From Bacillota bacterium (GTDB taxonomy: Bacteria; Bacillota; Clostridia; Peptostreptococcales; Anaerovoracaceae), in NCBI GenBank assembly GCA_017537495.1, contig JAFYKS010000475.1, forward strand, positions 1 through 6,103: DNA of 6,103 nucleotides, in the 5' to 3' direction. The notes under the pieces were generated by a model that was not told the origin of the DNA, did not search any database, and worked only from the letters and a program-made list of their open reading frames with translations. Positions 1-5,210 of the stretch are shown here, in pieces. Position 1 is the stretch's first letter, and the number at the start of each line of letters is the position of its first letter. The position numbers and the translations under genes were made by a program.

Positions 1-641
1 AGGTGCTGATTCCGCGTCAGGATACGGAAACCATGGTGGAAGACGCCCTGGATGTGATCAGTAAAAATAAAGTGAGAAACGAAGAACTGAACTGCAAGTC
101 CAGAAGCAGCTGGTCCGTCCTGGACCTGTGCTGTGGATCCGGCGCCATCGGCATTTCCCTGGCAAAGCTGGGCGGAGACGTGAAGGTGACCTGTTCTGAC
201 CTGTCTGCGGATGCTCTGGCCATGGCTGAGCTCAACGGACGCTCTCTTGGAGCAAAATCCGTCAAGTTCGTACGCAGTGACATGTTCGAGGCTTTCCGCG
301 GCAAGCTGGGGAATAAGAAGTTTGACATGATTATTTCCAACCCGCCTTACATACGACGTGAAGTGATTGAAACTCTGGAGCCGGAAGTCCGTGACCATGA
401 ACCGATGATGGCACTGGACGGCGGCGAAGACGGACTGGATTTCTACCGCCAGATTGTGGATGAAGCACCTGATTTCCTGAAGAAGGAAGGGGTGGTTATG
501 GTGGAAATCGGCCATGACCAGATGAGCGATATTATCAAGATGTTCTCTGTGGATGACCGTTACAGTTTCGTTACCGGACTGAAGGATCTGGCCGGCCGCG
601 ACCGCATCGTTGTGGCGGTTCTGAGCCCGAAGAAAAAATAA
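1..641 (+). CDS. prmC: Peptide chain release factor N5-glutamine methyltransferase PrmC (HemK), 5'-truncated by the window edge
   Basis: PrmC uses S-adenosylmethionine to methylate the glutamine of the GGQ motif in RF1 and RF2, which speeds peptide release; it is cytosolic. The visible 212 residues are the Rossmann-fold methyltransferase domain. Numbering from the GTG at position 3, the sequence opens with the family motif VLIPRQDTE (residues 1-9), followed by SAM-binding motif I, DLCCGSGAIG (41-50), and the catalytic SNPPYI motif with NPPY at 113-116, which holds the substrate glutamine. The GTG at position 3 is most likely an internal valine, because PrmC proteins carry a helical substrate-binding domain of roughly 70-80 residues before this motif; the real start lies upstream of the window. 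The stop is TAA at 639-641. One target, RF1, is encoded 1.3 kb downstream, separated from it by rpmE and an EAL gene. No terminator follows, so transcripts may run on into rpmE. Confidence 0.95.
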   Translation, partial: VLIPRQDTETMVEDALDVISKNKVRNEELNCKSRSSWSVLDLCCGSGAIGISLAKLGGDVKVTCSDLSADALAMAELNGRSLGAKSVKFVRSDMFEAFRGKLGNKKFDMIISNPPYIRREVIETLEPEVRDHEPMMALDGGEDGLDFYRQIVDEAPDFLKKEGVVMVEIGHDQMSDIIKMFSVDDRYSFVTGLKDLAGRDRIVVAVLSPKKK

Positions 642-660
642 TCCCGGCCATAATATTCAT

Positions 661-689
661 CAAAAAACTTTCAAAAAACCGCAAAAAAC
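661..689 (+). promoter_or_regulatory. Three helically phased A-tracts upstream of the rpmE promoter (UP-element-like, curved DNA)
   Basis: The octamer CAAAAAAC occurs three times, at 661-668, 672-679 and 682-689. The starts are 11 and 10 bp apart, so the A6 runs lie on the same face of the helix. Phased A-tracts are known to bend DNA. The last tract ends 3 bp before the predicted -35 box, the place where AT-rich UP elements contact the alpha subunit C-terminal domains of RNA polymerase. I infer that the block raises transcription of rpmE, as expected for a ribosomal protein gene. Confidence 0.65.
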
Positions 690-691
690 AC

Positions 692-720
692 TTGTTTTCA
701 AGGTTCGGCTGTGATATAGT
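692..720 (+). promoter_or_regulatory. Predicted sigma-A (sigma-70) promoter of rpmE with extended -10
   Basis: The -35 box TTGTTT (692-697, matching TTG of TTGACA) and the -10 box TATAGT (715-720, five of six matches) are separated by the ideal 17 bp. A TG one base before the -10 box (712-713) makes it an extended -10, which offsets the weak -35. The predicted start is near 726-728. The position between prmC and rpmE, just after the phased A-tracts, supports a dedicated rpmE promoter. Confidence 0.75.
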
Positions 721-727
721 ATAAAGG

Positions 728-750
728 CTGTAAAATTGTTTACAGTAAAC
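728..750 (+). promoter_or_regulatory. Overlapping inverted repeats at the predicted transcript start: operator or 5' mRNA stem
   Basis: CTGTAAA (728-734) and TTTACAG (739-745) form a perfect 7-bp inverted repeat around ATTG. The right arm is shared by a second perfect inverted repeat, GTTTAC (738-743) and GTAAAC (745-750), centred on base 744. The central TTTAC can therefore pair with either neighbour. The block starts almost exactly at the predicted +1. It could be a repressor operator or a protective 5' stem-loop on the transcript. I cannot assign a regulator. The 18-bp form matches the Rex pattern TTGTNAANNNNTTNACAA only in part, lacking both outermost bases. Confidence 0.5.
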
Positions 751-764
751 CATATAAAGAATAT

Positions 765-779
765 TGCGGCAGAGCCGCA
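765..779 (+). promoter_or_regulatory. GC-rich leader hairpin abutting the rpmE Shine-Dalgarno sequence
   Basis: TGCGGC (765-770), loop AGA and GCCGCA (774-779) form a perfect 6-bp stem in an otherwise AT-rich leader. The stem ends at 779 and the ribosome binding site GGAAAGGA begins at 780, with ATG at 795. A stem here could affect 30S loading. Autogenous control of rpmE by L31 through its mRNA leader has been reported in gamma-proteobacteria; a similar role here is only inference. Confidence 0.5.
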
Positions 780-794
780 GGAAAGGACACAAAC

Positions 795-995
795 ATGAAG
801 GAAGGAATCCATCCTGGTTATAAGGAATGTAAAGTTACTTGCGCATGTGGTAATGAATTCATTACTAAGTCTATGAAGGAAGAAATGAGACTGGACGTTT
901 GCTCCGCTTGTCACCCATTCTTCACTGGTCAGCAGAAGTTCATCAACAGAGGCGGCCGCGTAGAAAAGTTCAAGAACAAGTACAACATCGGTTAA
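795..995 (+). CDS. rpmE: 50S ribosomal protein L31 (bL31), zinc-binding type
   Basis: L31 sits at the central protuberance of the large ribosomal subunit and bridges to the 30S head. The 66-residue length is typical. Four cysteines, C16 and C18 (CACG) and C36 and C39 (CSAC), form the zinc site of the C+ type, and the family block HPFFTG follows at 40-45. GGRVEKF (53-59) matches the usual C-terminal region. ATG 795 is preceded by GGAAAGGA (780-787) with 7-nt spacing, and the IHPGY start motif fits the family N-terminus, so the start is secure. The gene has its own promoter and a strong terminator, making it an apparently monocistronic unit. All three arginines use AGA or CGC. Firmicutes often also carry a zinc-free paralogue under Zur control; this cysteine-containing form is the one normally made when zinc is sufficient. 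Confidence 0.97.
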   Translation: MKEGIHPGYKECKVTCACGNEFITKSMKEEMRLDVCSACHPFFTGQQKFINRGGRVEKFKNKYNIG

Positions 996-1008
996 TAATC
1001 GAAAACGG

Positions 1009-1036
1009 AACCCGGAAGCACGCTTCCGGGTTTTTT
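1009..1036 (+). terminator. Rho-independent terminator of rpmE
   Basis: AACCCGGAAG (1009-1018) pairs perfectly with CTTCCGGGTT (1023-1032) around a CACG loop, and the stem runs into six T residues (1031-1036). It lies 14 nt after the rpmE stop and should end transcripts from the rpmE promoter and any read-through from prmC. The EAL gene, starting 42 bp further on, would then need its own promoter or leakage through the terminator. Confidence 0.93.
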
Positions 1037-1077
1037 ACATAATACGGTGAAGCACTAAAGAGGAAAGGAATACAGCA

Positions 1078-1830
1078 ATGAACTCCACATTATATGATGA
1101 TCTGCAGAATGACCGCTATGATACCTGGTATCAGCCTATTATCAACGGGGATGATGAAACAATTTTTGCATGCGAAGCACTGGCTCGGCGCCGCAGTGAC
1201 GGTGGTATCATGAAATCAGCTGCAGCAAGGATTGAAATGTACGAAGATATTGGTATTATTGCCAGTCTGGACTTTGCCATGTTCAGAAAAATCTGCGCAG
1301 ATCTGAAACGGTGGGGTGAGATGCGGCCGGATCTGAATTTTCCGGTCTTTGTAAACTGTTCCAGAGTGACTATGTCCAGACCAGATTTTCATATAAGAAT
1401 TGAAGAAATTCGCAGTGAGTACGGAGTACCGAAGAAGCGTTTTGTGTTTGAGGCTACAGAATCCCATGAAGAAACCTCGGAGACGCGGCTCTATGCGCTG
1501 CTGGAAAAGCTGAAGAAAGACGGGTACCTGGTAGCCATTGACGATTTTGGCGTGAAACACTCCTCCATCGAGAGCCTGTCCCTCTTTGACTGGGATATTA
1601 TCAAACTGAGTGCAGGTCTGATCTGGACACTGCCAAAATCAGAGAAGATGGAAGTTCTGCTGAAGTCACTGCTGACATGCTGTCATGGATTCGGAATGAA
1701 GTGCCTGGCAGAAGGCGTGGAAACAGAAGAACAGCTGAAGCTGATCAGGGAAGCAGGCGCAGACCTGATTCAGGGATTTTATTACGCAAAACCCATGCCG
1801 GATGCAGATTTTGAGAAGAAATATCTTTAA
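1078..1830 (+). CDS. Stand-alone EAL-domain protein, predicted cyclic-di-GMP phosphodiesterase
   Basis: EAL domains hydrolyse c-di-GMP to the linear dinucleotide pGpG. The 250 residues are one complete EAL domain (about 14-245) with no GGDEF, PAS, receiver, signal peptide or membrane segment, so the protein should be soluble. Visible motifs are WYQPI (17-21), the EAL signature E33-A34-L35, VNCS with N93, FEATES with E125 and E128, DDFG with D155 and D156, the metal/base lysine K176, AEGVE with E212 and E215, and QGF with Q232. The key metal and catalytic positions are thus all present. Loop 6, normally DDFG(T/A)GYSS, reads DDFGVKHSS, and the Asp usually two residues after the lysine is Ser178; activity may be reduced or regulated differently. 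ATG 1078 is supported by AGGAAAGGA (1061-1069) at 8-nt spacing. Arginine codons are scattered over CGG, CGC, AGA, AGG and CGT, suggesting modest expression. A degenerate c-di-GMP-binding effector is the alternative. Confidence 0.9.
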   Translation: MNSTLYDDLQNDRYDTWYQPIINGDDETIFACEALARRRSDGGIMKSAAARIEMYEDIGIIASLDFAMFRKICADLKRWGEMRPDLNFPVFVNCSRVTMSRPDFHIRIEEIRSEYGVPKKRFVFEATESHEETSETRLYALLEKLKKDGYLVAIDDFGVKHSSIESLSLFDWDIIKLSAGLIWTLPKSEKMEVLLKSLLTCCHGFGMKCLAEGVETEEQLKLIREAGADLIQGFYYAKPMPDADFEKKYL

Positions 1831-1854
1831 GAACTGCAGAAAGTATGATACAAT
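1826..1854 (+). promoter_or_regulatory. Candidate promoter for the prfA-ywlC-rpiB-upp-tyrS run
   Basis: TACAAT (1849-1854) matches the -10 consensus at five of six bases and carries an extended -10 TG at 1846-1847. The 17-bp-spaced -35 position holds TTTAAG (1826-1831), three of six matches, overlapping the stop codon of the EAL gene. The rest of this 77-bp gap is AT-rich and ends in a strong ribosome binding site. No terminator stem follows the EAL gene, so prfA may also be read from upstream. Confidence 0.45.
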
Positions 1855-1895
1855 AATAAATTAGGAAAATATGATTTTTTATAGTTTTTTTCAAA

Positions 1896-1901
1896 AAGGA
1901 G
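1896..1901 (+). promoter_or_regulatory. Ribosome binding site of prfA
   Basis: AAGGAG lies 6 nt before ATG 1908 and fixes the RF1 start. It contrasts with the next gene, which lacks a comparable site. Confidence 0.85.
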
Positions 1902-1907
1902 AAGAAC

Positions 1908-2969
1908 ATGTTTAATAAACTGGAATTTGTATTAGAAAAATACGATGAGCTGTCCATGAAGGTTTCCGACCCGGAAATCATCAACAATCAGCCGCTGTGG
2001 CAGAAGCACATTAAAGAAATGGGCGAAATGGAACCAATCGTAAACAAGTATAAGGAATACAAGGCTGCAAAGGACTCCATGACAGAAGCGAAAGACATGC
2101 TGGACATGGGCGACGAAGAGCTGAAGGAACTGGCGAAGATGGAAATCTCTGAACTGGAAGACCGTATTCCTGAGCTGGAAGACGAACTGAAGATTCTCAT
2201 GCTGCCTAAGGACCCTAACGACGAAAAGAACGTAATTCTGGAAGTACGTGCAGGTACCGGCGGTGACGAAGCTGCACTCTTCGGCAATGACCTGCTGAGA
2301 ATGTATCTGCGTTATGCAGAACGCCGCGGCTGGAAGGCTGAAATCATGGATATTAATGATACCGGTATCGGCGGCATCAAGGAAGCCAGCGTGCTGATCA
2401 AGGGTAAGGGTGCATATTCCCGCATGAAGTATGAATCCGGTACCCACAGAGTACAGCGTGTACCTGCTACCGAATCTTCCGGCAGAATCCACACTTCCGC
2501 AGCGACTATTGCAGTACTGCCTGAAGTGGATGACGTAGAAGTAGAAATCAATCCAAACGATGTACGTGTAGACGTTTACCGTTCCTCCGGTAACGGCGGT
2601 CAGTGCGTAAACACCACCGACTCCGCAGTTCGTTTGACACATATTCCTACCGGTCTGGTAGTAACCTGTCAGGATGAAAAGTCCCAGATCAAGAACAAGG
2701 ACAAGGCCTTCAAGGTACTGCGTTCCCGTCTGTATGACCTGAAGCTGCAGGAACAGAATGCGGAAATCTCTGCAGAAAGAAAGAGCCAGGTTGGTTCCGG
2801 CGACCGTTCTGAACGTATCAGAACTTACAACTTCCCACAGGGTCGTGTAACGGATCACAGAATCGGTATGACAATTTACAAGCTGGACAACTTCCTGGAT
2901 GGCGATATTGATGAAATTGTAGACGGCCTGATTACTTCCGACCAGGCTGAAAAGATGAAGAACCTGTAA
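1908..2969 (+). CDS. prfA: Peptide chain release factor 1 (RF1)
   Basis: RF1 recognises UAA and UAG in the ribosomal A site and triggers hydrolysis of the peptidyl-tRNA ester. The 353 residues match the usual RF1 length. The N-terminal third is the charged helical domain (roughly 1-105). The stop-codon reading tripeptide is PAT at 186-188, within [14 protein letters not shown], which marks RF1; RF2 would have SPF. The catalytic GGQ is at 230-232, in [16 protein letters not shown], and Q232 is the residue PrmC methylates. There is no internal UGA frameshift site of the RF2 kind. The start is set by AAGGAG 6 nt upstream. Codon choice is strongly biased, as expected for a well-expressed gene. 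The stop is TAA followed by G. The next gene, ywlC, starts 33 bp on in the same reading frame. prmC, its modifying enzyme, lies upstream rather than adjacent. Confidence 0.98.
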   Translation: MFNKLEFVLEKYDELSMKVSDPEIINNQPLWQKHIKEMGEMEPIVNKYKEYKAAKDSMTEAKDMLDMGDEELKELAKMEISELEDRIPELEDELKILMLPKDPNDEKNVILEVRAGTGGDEAALFGNDLLRMYLRYAERRGWKAEIMDINDTGIGGIKEASVLIKGKGAYSRMKYESGTHRVQRVPATESSGRIHTSAATIAVLPEVDDVEVEINPNDVRVDVYRSSGNGGQCVNTTDSAVRLTHIPTGLVVTCQDEKSQIKNKDKAFKVLRSRLYDLKLQEQNAEISAERKSQVGSGDRSERIRTYNFPQGRVTDHRIGMTIYKLDNFLDGDIDEIVDGLITSDQAEKMKNL

Positions 2970-3002
2970 GAACTGCAGGAACGAAGTGAATGTAATAAAA
3001 GA

Positions 3003-4052
3003 ATGGAAAGACTAGAAACAATCATTTTAGGAACAACTGAAGAAGATATCCGGAAAGGCGCGGCAATCCTCCGCGACGGAGGGCTGGTGGCTTTTCCTAC
3101 GGAAACCGTATATGGTCTGGGTGCCAACGGTATGGATTCTGAAGCTGCAGGGAAAGTGTATGCAGCCAAAGGACGTCCAAGTGATAATCCCATGATTCTT
3201 CACATCGCAGAACGTAAGGACCTTGAGTGCCTGACAGCCAAGGTGACGGCTGATATGGAGGTTCTGATGGATGCTTTCTGGCCGGGTCCCATGACCATGG
3301 TTGTGGAAGCACTGCCGCAGGTTCCAAGAGTGACCACCGGCGGCCTGGATACGGTAGCGGTCCGCATGCCGGATCATCCGGTAGCACTGGCGTTGATTTC
3401 CGAATCCGGCGTACCCATTGCGGCACCGAGTGCTAACGCATCAGGAAGACCAAGCCCTACATCCGGCCAGCATGTGTTGGATGACCTGAACGGACGCATC
3501 CATGCAGTGGTGATGGGGGATAACTGCCAGATCGGCATTGAGTCCACCGTTATCGACATGACCGGCGAAACACCGATGATTCTCCGTCCGGGCAAGCTGA
3601 CAGCAGAAGATTTTGAGAAGGTACTGGGAAAACCGGTGACTCTGGATCCGGCCCTGCTGCAGAAACCGGTCCTGGTGGAAGATCCGGCATCAAAGAACGG
3701 CCCGGCAAAGATTGCCGATGCTGACTTCAAGCCGAAATCTCCGGGTCAGAAATATACCCACTACGCACCAAAGGCTGAAATGATCATCTTTAAGGGTGAG
3801 CCGGAAGCCGTGCGTCTGGCCATTGCAGAGGCCAAGCTGGAGCGTGTGCAGTTCGGAGAAAAGGTGGGTGTCATCATCTATGATGACAGCAAGCCGGAAG
3901 AAGCAGCACATAATTTCTTTGCAGAGCTGCGTGCCATGGACAAGGCAGGCGTGGATGTAATCTTTGCTGCAGCCCTGAAGGAAGACGGTGTAGGTTTCGC
4001 TGTGATGAACCGTATGTTCAAATCGGCAGGATATCATATAATAGAAGTTTAA
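3003..4052 (+). CDS. ywlC: L-threonylcarbamoyladenylate synthase, Sua5/YwlC type
   Basis: The enzyme makes threonylcarbamoyl-AMP from threonine, bicarbonate and ATP. This is the first step of t6A37 modification in tRNAs reading ANN codons; the TsaBDE group then transfers the moiety. The YrdC-like catalytic domain covers about 10-200, with AFPTETVYGLG (30-40), the nucleotide-binding KGR (56-58), the APSANASG segment and the ESTVID strand. A linker leads to the C-terminal Sua5 domain (about 240-349), marked by the SPGQKYTHYAP motif at 246-256. At 349 residues it is the long Sua5 form, not the short TsaC form. ATG 3003 is the first possible start after the prfA stop: the 11 intervening codons include no ATG, GTG or TTG. 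No good Shine-Dalgarno sits close by; GAAGTGA (2983-2989) is weak and 13 nt away. Translation may depend on coupling to prfA. B. subtilis has ywlC in a comparable prfA-prmC neighbourhood. Confidence 0.95.
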   Translation: MERLETIILGTTEEDIRKGAAILRDGGLVAFPTETVYGLGANGMDSEAAGKVYAAKGRPSDNPMILHIAERKDLECLTAKVTADMEVLMDAFWPGPMTMVVEALPQVPRVTTGGLDTVAVRMPDHPVALALISESGVPIAAPSANASGRPSPTSGQHVLDDLNGRIHAVVMGDNCQIGIESTVIDMTGETPMILRPGKLTAEDFEKVLGKPVTLDPALLQKPVLVEDPASKNGPAKIADADFKPKSPGQKYTHYAPKAEMIIFKGEPEAVRLAIAEAKLERVQFGEKVGVIIYDDSKPEEAAHNFFAELRAMDKAGVDVIFAAALKEDGVGFAVMNRMFKSAGYHIIEV

Positions 4053-4069
4053 ACTGAAAGTACAATAAC

Positions 4070-4075
4070 AGGAGG
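4070..4075 (+). promoter_or_regulatory. Ribosome binding site of rpiB
   Basis: A full AGGAGG lies 8 nt before ATG 4084, in the 31-bp gap after ywlC. It is the strongest site in the window and fixes the start. Confidence 0.85.
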
Positions 4076-4083
4076 CACAGAAA

Positions 4084-4515
4084 ATGAAAATTGCAGTAGC
4101 AAGCGATCATGGCGGTTTTAAGCTGAAAGAAGAAGTAAAGGCACATCTGCTGGAAAGAGGTCTGGAAGTTCTGGATCTGGGAACTCATAACGAAGATTCC
4201 GTAGATTATCCGGCATATGGCAAAGCATGTGGTGAAGCCGTTGTTTCCGGACAGGCTGATGTGGGCATCGTAGTATGCGGTACCGGTATCGGTATTTCCA
4301 TCGCTGCCAACAAGGTGAAGGGCGTGCGCTGCGGTCTGTGCACTTCCGTGGAAATGGCAACTCTGACCAAGCAGCATAACAATGCTAACGTACTGGCTCT
4401 GGGCGGCAGAACTACTGAAACCGGTCTGGCAATGCAGATTGTAGATGCATGGCTGGATACTGAGTTCGAAGGCGGCCGTCATCAGAGACGTGTAGACATG
4501 CTGGATCAGATGTAA
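4084..4515 (+). CDS. rpiB: Ribose-5-phosphate isomerase B
   Basis: RpiB interconverts ribose 5-phosphate and ribulose 5-phosphate in the non-oxidative pentose phosphate pathway, supplying precursor for PRPP. The 143 residues form one RpiB/LacAB domain of normal length. Visible active-site elements are SDHGG (7-11), VDYPAYG (40-46), the catalytic CGTGIGISIAANK loop with C65 and T67, H98 in KQHNNANVL, and the phosphate-binding arginines R132 and R136 near the C-terminus. Members of the family can also be allose-6-phosphate or galactose-6-phosphate isomerases; the housekeeping neighbours and the complete RpiB residue set favour ribose 5-phosphate. The start is fixed by AGGAGG. It is followed after 42 bp by upp, which uses PRPP, so the two are linked in metabolism. 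A ywlE-type phosphatase, often found between ywlC and rpiB in related bacteria, is absent here. Confidence 0.95.
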   Translation: MKIAVASDHGGFKLKEEVKAHLLERGLEVLDLGTHNEDSVDYPAYGKACGEAVVSGQADVGIVVCGTGIGISIAANKVKGVRCGLCTSVEMATLTKQHNNANVLALGGRTTETGLAMQIVDAWLDTEFEGGRHQRRVDMLDQM

Positions 4516-4557
4516 GCAGCTGTCGCAGTAAACGATACAGAATAAAGGAGAGAGATT

Positions 4558-5190
4558 ATGGGTAAAGCATATATTTTCGATCACCCGTTAATTCAGCACA
4601 AGGTTTCTCTGATGAGAATGAAGGAAACCACCACCAAGGAATTCCGTGAACTGGCTACTGAAGTGGCGATGCTCATGGGTTTTGAAATGACCCGCGACCT
4701 GGCAATGAAGGAAGTGGAGATTGAAACACCAATGTGCAAGGCAAAGGTGAATATGCTGGATGGGGAAGATATTGCAATCATTCCGATTCTGAGAGCCGGT
4801 CTGGGCTTTGTGGACGGTATGCTGGCACTGGTTCCGAATGCAAAGGTAGGCCATATCGGTCTGGAACGTGATGAAGAAACCAGCCTGCCGAGAGAATACT
4901 ACTGCAAGATGCCGAAGGATCTGGATAAGAGAAAAATCTTTGTTGTAGACCCTATGCTGGCAACCGGCGGTTCCGCCATTGCGGCCATTGATTTCATCAA
5001 GGAACGCGGCGGCAAGGACATCGTGTTCATGTGTCTGATTGCAGCTCCGGAAGGTCTGACAAGACTGATGAATCTGCATAAGGATGTAGATGTTTATGTA
5101 GCAGCCCTGGATGACCACCTGAATGAAAACAACTATATCATTCCTGGCCTGGGCGATGCCGGAGACAGACTCTTCGGTACTATGAAATAA
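4558..5190 (+). CDS. upp: Uracil phosphoribosyltransferase
   Basis: Upp converts uracil and PRPP to UMP and pyrophosphate, the pyrimidine salvage step; it is cytosolic and usually oligomeric. The length, 210 residues, is standard (about 208-210). The PRPP-binding loop [12 protein letters not shown] is at 129-140 with D131. The uracil-binding C-terminal segment [12 protein letters not shown] is at 193-204. RAGLGFVDG near residue 80 and the [10 protein letters not shown] region are also family features. ATG 4558 has AAAGGAG (4544-4550) 7 nt upstream. The tyrS start follows the upp stop after only 20 bp, so these two are almost certainly cotranscribed. No PyrR-type attenuator or other control element is visible in the 42-bp upstream gap. 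Confidence 0.97.
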   Translation: MGKAYIFDHPLIQHKVSLMRMKETTTKEFRELATEVAMLMGFEMTRDLAMKEVEIETPMCKAKVNMLDGEDIAIIPILRAGLGFVDGMLALVPNAKVGHIGLERDEETSLPREYYCKMPKDLDKRKIFVVDPMLATGGSAIAAIDFIKERGGKDIVFMCLIAAPEGLTRLMNLHKDVDVYVAALDDHLNENNYIIPGLGDAGDRLFGTMK

Positions 5191-5210
5191 AATTTGGAGG
5201 AAATACAGAA

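Noticed and set aside
3..5. GTG as the start codon of prmC
   Set aside because: The valine belongs to the internal VLIPRQDTE motif and the N-terminal PrmC domain would be missing, so the gene begins outside the window.
590..597. GGCCGGCC palindrome near the end of prmC
   Set aside because: It encodes ordinary residues of PrmC and is an isolated 8-bp palindrome with no T-run or partner.
728..745. Assignment of the rpmE palindrome to Rex, BirA or Zur
   Set aside because: The Rex pattern is met only in part, with the outer bases wrong; BirA sites have a much wider gap between half-sites; the Zur palindrome differs in sequence, and the zinc-binding L31 form is not the usual Zur target.
571..914. 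Minus-strand open frames (571-792 and 660-914) across the prmC-rpmE gap
   Set aside because: They cover the rpmE control region and part of rpmE or prmC; neither has recognisable protein motifs.
1871..1890. T-rich runs before prfA as a terminator of the EAL gene
   Set aside because: No stable GC stem precedes the T runs.
1932..2858. A 308-codon open frame on the minus strand, antisense to prfA
   Set aside because: It lies wholly inside an unambiguous RF1 gene, its translation shows no family motif, and such long antisense frames arise from strong codon bias on the real strand.
1908..2969. Programmed frameshift in the release factor gene
   Set aside because: That is a feature of RF2 genes; this frame is continuous and has the RF1 PAT motif.
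4037..4042. A perfect TATAAT at the end of ywlC as a promoter for rpiB
   Set aside because: No acceptable -35 box is found at 16-18 bp and there is no extended -10 TG; AT-rich coding sequence explains it.
4493..4498. TAGACA as a -35 box for upp
   Set aside because: The position 17 bp downstream reads GCAGCT, which is not a -10 box.
4018..5118. Long minus-strand open frames opposite rpiB and upp (4018-4584 and 4588-5118)
   Set aside because: They are shadows of well-supported genes, with cysteine- and histidine-rich translations that fit no family and no ribosome binding site supporting them.
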